The notes under the pieces: model-generated
Databases searched by the model: none
Told to the model about the DNA's origin: nothing
The model's input: the letters and a program-made list of their open reading frames with translations, nothing else
Part shown: one piece after another, positions 21,020 to 33,216 of the stretch
Layout of the letters: each line of letters begins with the position of its first letter
Position numbering within the stretch: the first letter of the stretch is position 1
Origin: Puccinia triticina
Lineage: Eukaryota > Basidiomycota > Pucciniomycetes > Pucciniales > Pucciniaceae
NCBI RefSeq assembly: GCF_026914185.1
Contig: NC_070570.1
Location: forward strand, 1,426,001 to 1,490,000
DNA length: 64,000 nt
Direction: 5' to 3'
Translations under genes and position numbers: made by a program

Positions 21020-22170
21020 GGGAAACTTGTGCGGAGTCAAGAGGGGGGAAATTGGGGAAGTGCAAAGTTTTGCGGTGCTGTGATGATAAAGTAGAAGCTC
21101 AAAATTACAACAAAATATCCAAAACGAGGTATGTAGCTTGTGTCACCAACAAGAATAAACAAAGCTGAAAAATGAAGGGTTGCGAACAAAGCTGAAAATC
21201 AAGGGAGGCACCGGGCCTGAGTAACACAAAGGTGGGGAAAGCAGCTGGGGGTAATGCTAGGAAATGAAACAGCTGAAGTGGGATGACAGTTAACGGAGGG
21301 CCAAGCTGGCCCTTATATGAGCCTCTATGAAAGTGAGGCTCTCCTTGGGAAGCTCCAACTTAGGAAATAATTCACAAGGCGCACAGGCAAACACGGTTGG
21401 GGTGTGCTCATCATCCCAACCCAATCAGTAAGGTATGTAAGAGCATTTATTGTTTTTGGAGGATTAGTAACTATGGGGATTTAACCAAATGAGGAATTGG
21501 TTAGGTTATTTTCAACCCCCGAGAAGCACCTAAGTATGCTATGAACACTCCCTTTTCCGAGTTTTTCTTTCCCTAACATCCCGTTGGACCACTGTTGACC
21601 ATCACCAAAGCTCACCCGGTGGTCCAAGAGGGCCCAAAGAGTGAAGAATTCCATCCAGCAATTGAAGCTTCACCTCCTCTGATTAGGTACAGCTATCTCG
21701 GGCGGCATAAGAGCTCATCTTTCCAGGCGACATCCTCAGCTCAACATTCCCCCATTTCCTGCACCCGAGGCCTCCCGAGGCTAACATCAAAATATATTGA
21801 TGTTGTGCATGCTGCAAGATTCGTGCTTGGAATCAGCTAAAAAGCCAAGAGGCCCTTCATATAGAGCAGGTATTTCTATGGCACGCAAGATACGACTGCC
21901 CTTCATCGGGCCTTGCCGATCGCCATCTCTGCCAACCATCAGATTCGACAGCTGAGATCCCCGACAAGGGTGACGGGACCAAGCACCACCACGGGGGATT
22001 CATGGCAGAAGGTGAAACAACCCTGCCAAGCCCTTTAAGGTTGATCTTCGTGCCCTGCAGGCTGAACTAATTTATCCCCGTGTGGATGGGGCTGGCCACA
22101 TTCTTCTGCCCTTCAACCACCTCCCTCCACCCCAGCTCTCTCCAGATCTCTCCCGCCACTCCATCCCACA
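21020..22170. other. Intergenic region, no gene recognised
   Basis: It includes the 5' side of the MULE element and, toward 22100, the 5' UTR of the exonuclease gene. Small open frames at 21595-21840 have no recognisable features. Confidence 0.4.
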
Positions 22171-22173
22171 ACG

Positions 22174-23377
22174 ATGTCCCGCCCTCATCGGCAGCCACCC
22201 ATTTCTCAGCCGGCTCAGTCGTCCTCATCGGCTGCCCTTCAAAATCCACCAGCGGGTGGTCCCAATCAGCCCAAGCGCAGTCGACCCTCTGCTAGTCAGT
22301 TCGAGACACATTTTTTTTTTTTTTTTCATGCATCAAATACATGATCTGAAGAAATTTAAACAATTTAGATAAAGTCGTTCACTATCAGTCCTAAACTGCA
22401 CAAGCTGATTTTCTCTTCTTTTGTTTGAATCTTTGAACTCCAGATGAGAAAGTTTATCAAGAGCTTCGCTCAAAATCCGCACTACGACGCTCATCCATGG
22501 ACCCCAATAATAACTCTCAAACCCAAGAGGCAGACGTCACTCGATTCGACGTACATGACCCTGCGTATCGACCCCAATCAGTATACGTCTTTCCGTTTGG
22601 AGAGGATTCATCGGACGAAACCCTTCGCGCGATGATCGAGAGCGTCTTGCGAGATGGCATAATGATCACGGCTTGTCGACCACCTTTAAGACTAGTGTCC
22701 TTTGACATGGAGTGGACTACCGACCATCGTGCTCGCAAGCCACGACCGACCTCGTTGATCCAAATCTGCGGCCAATCGATCACCCTGATCATCCAACTGG
22801 TCCACATCCAGAGGCCCAAATGGCACCTACATGTCCTGCCCACGCCCATAGCCGAGTTCCTCAGGGACCCGTTTGTCGTCAAGTTTGGCGTCGGAATCTC
22901 CGGCGATGCCGACAAGCTGGCCCGTGACCGATTCACTGACCCCACTGGATCTAAAGTTTATCTGAACGCCTTCCTTGAACTCCTTGACGTCGCCAAGCTC
23001 ATCGATCCTACCGCCCGAGAAGATATCCCGGCCGACAACTTCTCTCTCCAACGCTTCGTCGCCAGGTACCTCGAACAGTTCCTCCCTAAAACCAAGAGTG
23101 TAGTCACTTCCAACTGGGAATCATCTTACCTCTCACCCACTCAATTAAGCTGTCAGTTCTTCTCATCCACCTCGACCACTCTTTTTTTTTCTTTCTAGAA
23201 TTGCACCACGTACTCATTTTCCCTCCCATTTTATTCTCATGTTTGTTTAAACAACTGGTAGACGCCGCTGGCGATGTAGTTTCGGCTATGCGAGTCTACT
23301 TGAAACTGTACATGCTACCAGCTCATCATCCTCGATTCATGCCACCAATCAGATACGCCGCTCCACATACCATGTAA
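22174..23377 (+). CDS. DEDDy-type 3'-5' exonuclease, WRN-exonuclease-like
   Basis: Three exons: 22174-22294, 22444-23151 and 23262-23377; both introns are GT-AG and the joins stay in frame. The first exon encodes a Pro/Ser/Gln-rich basic N-terminus (MSRPHRQPPISQ). Exonuclease motifs: Exo I LVSFDMEWT, Exo II VKFGVGISGDADKL, and Exo III SYAAGDVVSAMRVY, formed across the second intron, with the Tyr four residues before the Asp. That is the DEDDy arrangement of the Werner-type family. The protein of about 315 residues is a stand-alone nuclease with no helicase. Intron 1 has a pure T-tract of more than 15 bases. Confidence 0.87.
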
Positions 23378-23756
23378 TCCGGTCCCTTTGGCTAATCTTC
23401 CAGCCCTCTGTCAAGTATGTCTTCTCAAGCAAGACCTAAAAGCATTCTCAAACAGCAATATAGCAAATCTTTTTGTTTAAAGCTGCTTCATAAAACAAAC
23501 GAAAGGACGAAAACAAAGAGCCGAAGCTTATGTTTCTTTGAATAGTTGTAAACACTTATAACCCCACTCGTCTAAATTCCTACAAAAAATTGAGTTGGAC
23601 ATGCTACATATAAATACAAAAATGAATCTAGTTTCTTTGGCCTTTTTTCTTCTCTTGTCTGGGTTATCGATGCTCTGTATTGCTCTGTATATCATCCACC
23701 ATATACATACATACACACCACTAGCATATGCCCTCTGATAAAGCCAAAGATGGATG

Positions 23757-23972
23757 CTATTGAGGCACTGCCCGCGGGTGAGAATGGGTAGCGGTTATTG
23801 TTGCGCAAGCACGCCTGAAGTGAGGAAGAAACAAAAGAAGCACAACTGCCATCCAGGCCTTGGGTCCTGGGTTATACCCAAATTTGACTCTGCCGGAGTG
23901 CTGATCATTGTTGATGCGGACCTTTGGATTCTGGCTGGTCGGACGCAAAAACGGGTGGGAGATTGTGCCTGA
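23757..23972. repeat. Left copy of a direct repeat flanking the PIF/Harbinger element
   Basis: The sequence from CTATTGAGGCACTGCC to GATTGTGCCTGA recurs at 26290-26524 with scattered substitutions and an insertion of about 18 bp in the right copy (around CTCAATCGGCGCGGGAA). The transposon lies exactly at the end of this left copy. No gene inside. Confidence 0.8.
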
Positions 23973-24143
23973 GGGCATCCGCATCGGTGCGGGAGTAAAT
24001 AGGGTCGGAGTAGATTAGCCTAATACTGGATTACCGCTAATCCAGCCTGTCAACCGCATCGGTCCGGCATAAACACAAGAGTAAACTGGCTACTACTTCA
24101 TCTACCCTGGTCATCCACATCGGCTCGATTTTACTACCAAACA

Positions 24144-25424
24144 ATGGCACCAAGATTCCTGTTCAACGAGGAGGACTTCAACACTCGACGACACCTGTCA
24201 TACATCCACCGAACGAACCAAGAACTCCTGAAAGAAGTTGACAACAGTTACCTTGATTCTAGCAGCTCTGAGGATGAAACACGACCATCAATCAAGTTAA
24301 TTCGAGCGCCCAACAAGGACCGGTGCCACCTGAAACACCATGAAGAGCTTATGAACGACTATTTCAAGGAGGGCTCGCGTTATGACTCGGACGATTTTGC
24401 TCGGCGTTATCGCATGGAGAAGGGGTTATTTTTGCGTATTCTGAACGATCTCACGGCTCGATACCGTTACTTTGTTCAACGCCCGGTGAGACTGGTTTTT
24501 ATTTCTTCAAAGATCCACGGCAGCATATCTGATTAATGATCTTTTCCTTCTCTGTAGGATTGTACTGGTAAATTGGGCTTGAGCCCGCATCAAAAGCTCA
24601 CCGCCGTTATTCGACAGTTGGCGTATGCAATTCCCCTCAATGCGACCGATGAGTACTGTCGACTCGGAGAGACCACAGCTCGACAAAACATGGAACAGTT
24701 TTGTGCTGCCATTCAAGAAACATATGGACCAACCTACCTACGCGCCCCAAACAAAGAAGACCTCAAAAAAATTCTCGCAGAAAATGCAGCCAGGGGCTTT
24801 CCGGGATGCATTGGCAGCCTAGACTGCATGCATTGGGAATGGAAGAACTGCCCGACAGCACTCACTGGACAGTTCCAAGGCAAAGAGCAGACCCTGACCG
24901 TCGTACTAGAAGCAGTCGCCACAAAGGACACCTGGATCTGGCACTCCTTTTTTGGGACGTGCGGAGCTCTGAACGATAAGAATGTTTTGGATCAATCGCC
25001 TCTGTTTGATGCGGAACTTGCGGGGACGTCTTGGGGTGTCGAGTTTGAGGTTGAAGGCAATGTTTACAAGCGGCCTTACTATCTTGTTGATGGTATTTAC
25101 TACCCATGGTCGAATTTGATACAATCCAAATCTCTAGTTGCACAAGATCGAGCAACGAAACTCTTTACGAAGCGGCAAGAGTCAGTCCGAAAAGATATTG
25201 AACGGACTTTTGCAGCCCTTCAGGGCCAATTCAAAATCCTAAGGGTACCAGCAATGAGTTGGTACCCAGGTGATTTAAATGCTATCATGACTACATGTAT
25301 AATTCTCCACAACATGATTGTGGAGACCCGAGCAGTTCCGCAATCCTACCCACCACTCCCGGCATCGACTAAATTCATTGTGGTGACATCAACAGTGGCT
25401 CCCTCTCTTGCGCAACCATCTTGA
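24144..25424 (+). CDS. PIF/Harbinger DDE transposase (plant transposon protein family)
   Basis: Two exons, 24144-24485 and 24558-25424, join in frame through a GT-AG intron of 72 bp to give about 402 residues. Recognisable family blocks are GFPGCIGSLDCMHWEWKNCP (first catalytic Asp), WIWHSFFGTCGALNDKNVL (second Asp), and SVRKDIERTFAALQGQF (catalytic Glu), then CIILHNMIVE. The N-terminal exon is acidic and serine-rich. The 3' end overlaps the convergent Myb-like gene by 79 bp. Confidence 0.92.
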
Positions 25425-26004
25425 TTTGCCTCCGCAACTCGACCTGTCTTTGCTTTGCCGCCCAACATCTTGAACTTGGCCACGTGCCTCAGGAGTTGCC
25501 AGGGTCGCTCATTAAGAAAATGCTTTTTAACATGAGCATAGTATTGCTCGCGAGCCATCGTCATCCAATCCTCAGGGGAAGAGCCAGACGGTGGGTGTTT
25601 TTCAATTCGATCATACAGCACTGAGAACTTCAGGCAAGCTTGCTGCAAATTCTTCCACCTGTTTGCATCAGAAATCAAACAAACAAATCATTAAACGCAC
25701 AAATAAGTGCCATAAAAAATAGAATCACAATATGAACAGTAATTCACCTTGTTTGTAAAGCTGCAGCATTGCGAACGGGTCCTGGACTGAACTTGGTGAA
25801 ATCGTTGAAAACACGCTCCCAGAACTTGTCGATCTTTTGGTTATTTGATTTGATTGCGTCCTCGGAAATATGAACCCAGCTTTTCGCAAGCTGTTTGTCT
25901 TCCTCTGGGGTAAAGTTGGGTCCTCGGCGTTTTGTTGGATTGGTTGAGGCAGGGGGAGACTTGGAGGTAGGGGCTGGAGCTGGTGCAGAATTGGCTGCTG
26001 GCAT
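25346..26004 (-). CDS. Myb/SANT-like DNA-binding protein of the PIF/Harbinger element
   Basis: Exon 1 (25748-26004) starts at MPAANSAP and has a Pro/Ala/Ser-rich leader followed by the Myb-like block RRGPNFTPEEDKQLAKSW and KFWERVFNDF. Exon 2 (25346-25658) continues RWKNLQQACLKF. The GT-AG splice restores an Arg codon (AG plus G). Such proteins are expected to bind the element ends and help bring in the transposase. Upstream frame 26005-26073 is open but lacks an ATG. Confidence 0.82.
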
Positions 26005-26289
26005 GCTGTTCGAAGCTTGGGCTGGGCTGGCGTATACACAAAGACTTGTTGAGGTGGGGTGCGTACTCGGCACTCCTAGCTTAATCCAGCTTAATCCAGG
26101 CTGTTTTGAATATTCATCTTGCTATTACTCCCAGGATTAGCGAGGAGGAAATCTACTCCTCGCTAGTCCAAATTGGACTCCTGGGAGCAACTTAGCCCGA
26201 TTAAATCGGGCCTGGTGCGGTTGCCAAGGAGGATTAGTTACGCTAATCCTCCCTTAACCCGCGACCGATGCGGATGCCCTGAGGTCCTG

Positions 26290-26524
26290 CTATTGAGGCA
26301 CTGCCAGCGGGTGAGAATGGGTAGCGGTTATCTCAATCGGCGCGGGAATTGTTGCGCAAGCACGCCTGGAGCAAGGAAGAAACAAAAGAAGCACAACTGC
26401 CATCCTGGCCTTGGATCCTGAGTTAGACCCAAATTTGACTCTGCCGGAGTGCTGATCATTGTTGATACGGACCTTTGGATTCTGGCTGGTCGGATGCAAA
26501 AACAGTTGGGAGATTGTGCCTGAG
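26290..26524. repeat. Right copy of the direct repeat flanking the PIF/Harbinger element
   Basis: See the copy at 23757-23972. Here the repeat continues into GGTCCCGGCAG, while after the left copy the same position (past the element) reads GGTCCTGCTATTGAGG. The pre-insertion locus was therefore a head-to-tail tandem duplication of about 225 bp. Confidence 0.78.
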
Positions 26525-26529
26525 GTCCC

Positions 26530-27235
26530 GGCAGCAGTTGTTTTATTGTCATCCAACATTCCAACTGACATTTTCACAGGCTGAGCATCACACGGACAAG
26601 CTGGATGCCCTACTTTTAAGTGGATAGCATCCAACTGACTCCGCCTGTAGCATGATGGAGTCCTGAACTCAGTTGGATGCTGTTTGATCATGAGTACGGA
26701 GGTGCATCCGTTGACAATTTATTATAAAGGTACTCTGACTTGTGCCACTTATCCCCATCCATCCATCCTCATCCGTATTGCGTTGGTGAAACTTACACTC
26801 TTTACTTGTACTTACATATTTATACCAACATGCTCTTCCCACCGTACCTAATCCTTCCCAAGATTCCCCCTCCCACCCTCAACCCACCGTCCCTGCCGTG
26901 TTTATCCAACCAGTTCATCCACCTATTCCTTACCCTCCAGCGTGACTGTAGGTCAACAGCTTCCCTTTATACATGTCAAATAGACTGACACTGTTTTTTT
27001 TTTCTTTTTTTCTTTTTCTGCAGCTGGTTTGGCTGAGGTTGCGGACAACCATTGCGTTGCAAACTTTGCCCTTGATGCTGTCGGCGCATGTTTGTCAGTC
27101 CTTGCTCAACAAGGTATGTCTTCTTTCCTTTCACCGCGCCTGCCAAATATTATGTATATACTGATTTTTTTGCATGTACTTAGGTCCAGAATTGCTGATT
27201 ACACGGCGGACGCACTTTTAAGGTTTTTCGCCGAA
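26530..27235. other. Intergenic or possible upstream exons
   Basis: No recognisable gene. A short open block at about 27024-27112, preceded by CTGCAG and followed by GTATGT, reads GLAEVADNHCVANFALDAV in one frame and would fit an exon, but its partners are unknown. Confidence 0.3.
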
Positions 27236-27239
27236 AAAC

Positions 27240-27790
27240 CTTCGAAGTGAGGGTTCTCACTTGGAGGACCTCCGAAGTCGCCGTCCTTTGGATGATCTTG
27301 GAAGAAAATCCGAAGATTTTCCAAAGGTGGGGCAAAAACTTCGAATGACATTCGAAGGTGACAGAAATATCCGTCCGACCACCGGGTTGGACCGGATAAA
27401 ACCTAATTTTTTGACATCTCACTCTACTCCGAAGTACATTGGGAGGAAGGACCCTCCCCTCCCAATATTCTTCGGAGGACCTTCGAGTGCCGCTGACTTC
27501 GAAGGATCTTCGGAGGCGGAGCCCTCCCCTCCCAATATTCTTCGGAGGACCTCCGGAGGACCTTCGAATGCCGCTGACTTCGAAGGATCTTCGGAGGCGG
27601 AGCCCTCCCCTCCCAATATTCTTTGGAGGACCTTTGAATGCCGCTGACTTCGAAGGATCTTCGGAGGCGAAGCCCTCCCCTCCCAATATTCTTCGGAGGA
27701 CCTCCGGAGGCCCTTCGAATGCCGGTGACTTCGATGGATCTTCGGAGGCGGAGCCCTCCCCTCCGATTATTTTTCGATGGACCTCCAGAG
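27240..27790. repeat. TTCGAAG-rich region with about four tandem 72-84 bp units
   Basis: Units contain GACTTCGAAGGATCTTCGGAGG, then CGGAGCCCTCCCCTCCCAATATT, then CTTCGGAGGACC, repeated from about 27425 to 27780. The motifs CTTCGAAG and CTTCGGAG are themselves palindromic or near-palindromic. Both strands are open in several frames because stops are absent from the unit. A related TTCGAAG-rich block is at 36410-36770. Both lie directly 5' of a lineage-specific gene. Confidence 0.8.
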
Positions 27791-27813
27791 GACCTTCAAA
27801 TTTCAACCCGTTC

Positions 27814-28626
27814 GATGGAGGCGAGTGGAGCCAACATCCATGGCGAAGGGCATCACTCACCTGGACCAGTCTCCTCGACATCCCCCACCAGCTCCCCTCC
27901 GCCAACAAAGCCACCGATGTTGTCTCAGCAGGAGGACACCCACCCAACGGTAAGCGGGTTATTTTTTCTTCCCTCCTTGCTGACAAGAAAGAACTCACGT
28001 TCTTTACATGATTGGACCCGATAGGCTCGCGAGGAGTCCTGCGACGGGTCGCCGCCTATCGGCCCCCAACAAGACGATGTAGCGTCGCAAGAAGACGACC
28101 CCGGCCCCCAACAAGACGATGTGGCGTCGCAAGAAGACGACCCCAACCCCCCCCCCCCCGGCCACCAAAACGCAAGTCATTCTTGGATAAGTTTGTCGAA
28201 CAGACGGACAGGTTCTTCTCCGGCGACTTTGGTGACAACAACAATGGAGGCGACAACGTCCACTCGCCAAAGGAGGAGCGGTCGTCACGGGTCGATCAAC
28301 TAGCTTCGTCCGGTTCGTTGGCTCATTTGACTCAATCTCCCCTGACACCAAAGCGAGTCAAGACCAACAGTCAACCCGAACCTGTGACCCCAACCCCTCC
28401 AACCTCACCACGCGACCTGTCAATGGACCAGTATCTCGAATTGTGCCACATCGAGGCCGAGGACAAGGTGACTCAAGCTGTGATTGAGAATCATTCGCTC
28501 TACCACTGGACTATCTTCAAGACCACCTCTGTCAAGACCCTCTGCGACCTCGGGATGCGCTACGGGCCTGCGGTTTTGCTTACAGACGGCGTCCCCGAGG
28601 CCATGAAACGACTCAACCAGACCTGA
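27814..28626 (+). CDS. Lineage-specific protein, frame broken at a C homopolymer
   Basis: Function unknown. Exon 1 (27814-27949, MEASGANIHGEG) joins exon 2 (28025-28626) through a GT-AG intron. Exon 2 begins with two copies of a 14-residue unit PQQDDVASQEDDPG, then meets a run of 13 C after AA near 28146. Beyond it the coding signal is one frame over: KRKSFLDKFVEQTDRFFSG, a Ser/Pro/Thr-rich linker, and a C-terminal block DLSMDQYLELCHIEAEDKV and HWTIFKTTSVKTLCDLGM to RLNQT-stop. A run of 11 or 14 C would make the whole gene continuous. I recall the C-terminal block as typical of a repeated family in rusts; its role is not known. Confidence 0.6.
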
Positions 28627-28639
28627 CGTGTTCCCTCCC

Positions 28640-29220
28640 GCACCCGCCACCACCCCCACTGCTCATTTGTTTGTTTAAAATGTCCTGTTACCCCTGTGAC
28701 CCACCCCCTGCAATTCTTGTTTTGTGCCATAAGCTCATGCCCCCCTTGTGTGTTTATGATGTATTTATTTCTGCTGATTTATTCTATTGTGCTTGCCTCT
28801 ATTACCAATCCTGCTCTCTCTTGGTTTGACCTGCAATCTCCTGCAAGCTGATGCAATCTCTGTGTCTTATTTATTGATTTCTTGTGAATTACTCTGATGG
28901 GAATATCATGCTTATACAATTTCCCTCTGAAGAATACTTATCCAAATTACCTCTGAAGAAAAATGAAGAAGTCAACCAAAAAAACTAAGTTCAATTGGGC
29001 TATACAAAAGCATTCAGACTTGCTTGCACAACAATGATGGAGAGAAATTACCAAGCTAGCTTCATAAATAATGATTGACATAAAACATGCTACACCCATT
29101 AATGAAATGTATGTGGTGAACAGCTACATCCTTTGGATGAAATGGTTGGGGTCCCTTGTATGAAACGGATGGGCTGAAAAATTCTACATAGTAGAGGAAC
29201 ATCCATTCAAATAAACAAAG
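28640..29220. other. AT-rich intergenic region, no gene recognised
   Basis: It lies between the lineage-specific gene and the 3' end of the Plavaka-like transposase. No repeats or frames worth calling were seen. Confidence 0.4.
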
Positions 29221-29225
29221 ACATT

Positions 29226-32200
29226 TTAATCACTGAGATCATCAGGCTCATTTTCTCCGCGCCACTTCTGGAGTCCCTCATGTAATGCGTTCATCATGAG
29301 TGATTCAGGAATGTATTGTGGCTGCAAAGAAGATTCATGGCGGTGGATCTGACCCTCATGATGTGCAAAGGAATTCAGCAGATAACTGTTATAGTTTGTG
29401 TGTTGGATGTGATGACACACAGATGTTCCCTCCTGTCGCTTGTTGACTGGCAATGCGCCTTCAAACATATTGCAGCCTCCATCAAAGCAGTTATGCTGTA
29501 CATTGAGACAACACTTGACCACCTGTTTGTAATTGTCAGGAATCAGCTTTCTCTTGAACTTCTTGATTATTTTCAGTGGATCCTCATGTGTTTTTTATAT
29601 CAGAGGGACTTACAGGGACAGGTACAATGGTTGATGTGGAACTTTTGGCCAGCGTCCACATTCGTGTATGATGATTTATCTGCCCACGTGTGCATTCCAC
29701 TCGACGCAAATAGAATCGATTCCCTGGAGTGACCTCCCAAACTGATTGAACACACGCTATCACATGGCTATTTTGGGATCCTTGCTCCTATTAGCCACAT
29801 AAAATGGATAGTGTTGTTATTACTGGTTATCAGTGGTAGTATTTTATGAGTGTTTTGCATCTTTGCTCACCAAATAAAACATTCCCTTGTAAATGGTTTC
29901 CTTTGAATTAAGTTTGATTGAAGAAACTTGCCTGATTCTACTGTTTGGGAAGTTTAACCTCAGTGCGGATGGGATTTGCTCTTCATCATATGGATTCACT
30001 TTGGGATTGTGTAAGTAGGGTTATGAAATCATGTGGTTCACTGATTTTGAGTTGTAACCAAAAGAGCGTTGAATATGTTCATTCTGTGCAAATATGTTTG
30101 TAATTTCTGATGATGCTTGGAAGTATTCTCCTGTTTGACGATCATAAATATAGGCACCAGAGAATAAGAGCCTCTCTACATGATAATTGCTGAATGTGAG
30201 AGCCAGATCATGACTGGGAGCTTGTCTGTTGGAATGAATAGACGCAGTGCGGACTATGCCATTGTAACTCTCAAATTTCTCTGTGGCAAACAGAATTGGT
30301 GGTCCAAATCGCCTGATTGATTGAGGGAGGTGTAGTAGCATGTGAATCTTTGGTTTATTTGACCATCTGCCTGACATTTTAGATATGTGATACATAAACT
30401 GCCGAATAACAGCTGTCAGTTCTTGTAAATACTCTTCCATATCTTGGATGGTGGTCTGAAACACCATACTTGCTATGTAGCACATTGAGAACCATAGATC
30501 CTTCATGTCTTCTGTCATATATGGGAAAAAGACAAATGAGGCCACCTGCAATATTATTCGAAAATCTTTCCCAATGAAGGATGCATGGTGAGCCATCATG
30601 TAAGTGGCCTGAAGAGGTGGGAAATTGAGTGCATCAGTATTGAATGATCGTAATCTGGCTTCCACTTCTTTGAGGTGCCTCTTGCTTAGCCGATTTTTCA
30701 TGAAGTCCGCCAAAAGGTATTTCACACAACCAAGTAGGACTACATGTAGTATTTCCACTGGTGTGTCATTACAACCATCAAAGGAGGCAAGTTCTAGGTA
30801 TGAATTGAATATTTGTGGTCGTGCATTTGTTGCAAGTTCATTGATTCTGATCCTTTCATGTACCTTCTGTGTGTGCAATTCAATCAATCTATGGTTGATT
30901 TGGTCTTTCAACCCATACTGTGCAGTTTTGGTTAGGAATTCATTCTTGGTCTTCGTATAATATGTTTCCCAAAGATCATGAGATCGAGATCTAGTTTCAT
31001 GCCACTGTCTGGAAACTGGTAATTCTGGGAGGCCAAAGAAAGATCGTAGAAATTCCAATGTGCACCTCTGGCTTTTGGATTGCACGCTCAGATGGCACAT
31101 TCTGCAAGGATTATTTGCTTGGCCAGGATTGGGTGTGCTGGTAATTTCAGCTGCCATTGGTGAGTCCGCCAGGAATGCCAGAGGGACAATCATATACATC
31201 ACCTCCTGTTTCATACCCGCGTCATATGCAATGCCACCTGCATTTGCCAATGTGCTATGTGCATTTGGTATAATTTCAGATTCAGATGTCCTTCCTGAAA
31301 AGCCTTCAACATTTAAACATATATTGGACTTACTTTATTTCTGCTACAATTGGCTCCCCAATTTCCAAGGCTGATGCAACATTAGAGGTGGCAACAAAAT
31401 GACAATTATACTCCATATTGGTCATTTCTGGAGGCAGGCCACCTAATGTGAAGTAGTATGAAACATGCTTGTTCCATCGTTTGGACTGGTTACCTGAGGT
31501 GTCATCCGAATATAGGGTGATGGGAACATGGCGGATGACCCTGTTGTCTGCCCTATTTCTCCATTCATTGGGAACTGGGATTGGTTTGGAATAAGTTGGC
31601 ATTCCATGTTCTGTCATTAGATACAGATTCAAATGAGGTGATTAGTGAACATGCACAACCATGTGAAGCATGATATGTGAAAGGCAGCTTACCCCATATC
31701 ACATTGCCACACTTGGACATCAACAATTCTCCAGATCTATGAAAGATCTCCTGGTAAGTCTTGTTGAATAATCTGACAGGTATCTCCTGTAAATCTTGGT
31801 CATGATACCCGATGTCTGGCCGTATGTAGCAATGGAATTTTCCTTCTTCATCTGGATGAGTGAATTTGGGCCTAATACACTTTGCGTATAAATCATTTTC
31901 TACCTCAGTGACCTTCTGGTAGAAAAATATTGGCACCAAAATGTAACTATCTGGTGATCCAATCAATGTGATTGGCTCAAAAATATAGTAATGTTGGTTT
32001 CCTACTGCAGCCATCTGCACACGGTGTTGTCGGGGGAGGTGTTCACGCCATTTTGCACTTTGGTACAATGCTCTGATGTTCTTACCATTGGTGTCATGTG
32101 GGTAGAATTGTAAATGTGGGTGTACTATTGGATTAGCCAATTCCTGGAAGATGAGACAAGGCAGGTCAGCACTAGGTCACTATTTCAGAACTCATCAACA

Positions 32201-33216
32201 GTCAACAGTCATAAATCAAAAGAGGCCCACGTGTCCAATAATATCCCTCAGACTCAGATAATAGCAGGTGTTATTGAACACTGACACATGCTGTTTTAAT
32301 TGAACATCTAACGCTTTCCTAATCAATTCCCGGTTTCTCTTGATGCTATCCCAGTGTGGGAGTTCTATGCCACACACAGTCAATATGATACGTATCTGAT
32401 TGTACATTGTCCGTGACAATCGATTATGAAGGTGCCCAAGCATGAGAGCAGAGACTGCATACTGGTGAAAGGTATTGATATATATGGCCATGCCAAGCAA
32501 AAAATCAGCCATTATCTATTGAAACTATTGATGATGATGAGACATAGCTGTGAAATAGACAGCTTACCTCCTTGGATCTGAAAGGGAACCAAGAGGAATT
32601 TTTGCATGCTTCTGCAAATTGATGATCAGGGAGAGGTGCATCTTGACTAGGGAATAAAACCTCTTCATCCATCAATCCAGCCGCCAATGCATTGTGGACC
32701 CAGCGTTCCATTTCTTGGGGTCCACAAACAACTTCATGTCTTGCATCCGATCCAAAACCAAAAGCATCTGAATTATCCATATCCACCTCCACCCTTTGGG
32801 AATGGCCAGGTGGAGAGCCCTCAGGCAGAGGTGGAGGCAGAAACTCTGGACCAATGTCAACATGCAGCTCGGGGGGGTCCTGGGTCCAAGTGTGCGGTAT
32901 TGATGAGGCAGGTTGTTGTGAACTTTGTGAAGAATGTGCCATCTGATTACGGAAAGCCTGTACTTCATTGAACTTTCTTATATGTGTGGAGGCTTTAAGA
33001 TGTAATGGAATATTTTCCTCCTTGGCCCATTTTGATTTACACATAATGCATCTGTACCTGTATGTACCATCAGGATACATGTGATGCTCAAAACCTGATC
33101 ATAAACCAGAAAATATCAGCAAGTTCACCCAATTGGTGCAATCAGACCCAACCCTGCTTACCAGTGTGAATGTTTGGGGGGGCTGTGGGCCGACCCCAGG
33201 GACTTTGTGGTAGCAT
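29226..33216 (-). CDS. Plavaka/CACTA-superfamily-like transposase
   Basis: Exon 1 (33162-33216, MLPQSPWGRPTAPPN) splices in frame to an exon starting at 33094 that carries a C2H2-type finger (YRCIMCKSKW...HLKASTH). Later blocks at 32216-32512, 31565-32140, 31330-31632 and 30021-31250 have family signatures: ALYQSAKWREHL, LYSDDTSGNQSKRWNKH, NCHFVATSN, and FDGCNDTPVEILHVVLLG. The C-terminal block (29226-29522) has LNVQHNCFDGGC. I recall this series from the Plavaka-type CACTA-related elements of basidiomycetes. Several introns were not resolved, and 29530-29760 may contain a stop. Element ends were not found. The frames are otherwise clean. Confidence 0.72.

Larger units (their letters stand above)
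23973..26279 (+). mobile_element. Complete PIF/Harbinger DNA transposon, 3-bp TSD TGA
   Basis: TIRs begin GGGCATCCGCATCGGT, followed by GCGGG (left) or CGCGGG (right). The 3-bp target duplication TGA lies at 23970-23972 and 26280-26282. The element encodes the two proteins expected for the superfamily, a DDE transposase (plus) and a Myb/SANT-like protein (minus). Subterminal GGATTA/TAATCC motifs are repeated near both ends. Both genes look unbroken, so the copy could be autonomous. Confidence 0.9.

Noticed and set aside
17500..21600. TIRs for the MULE element
   Set aside because: GTAACAT clusters to the left and GTAACAC to the right are short and not convincingly inverted.
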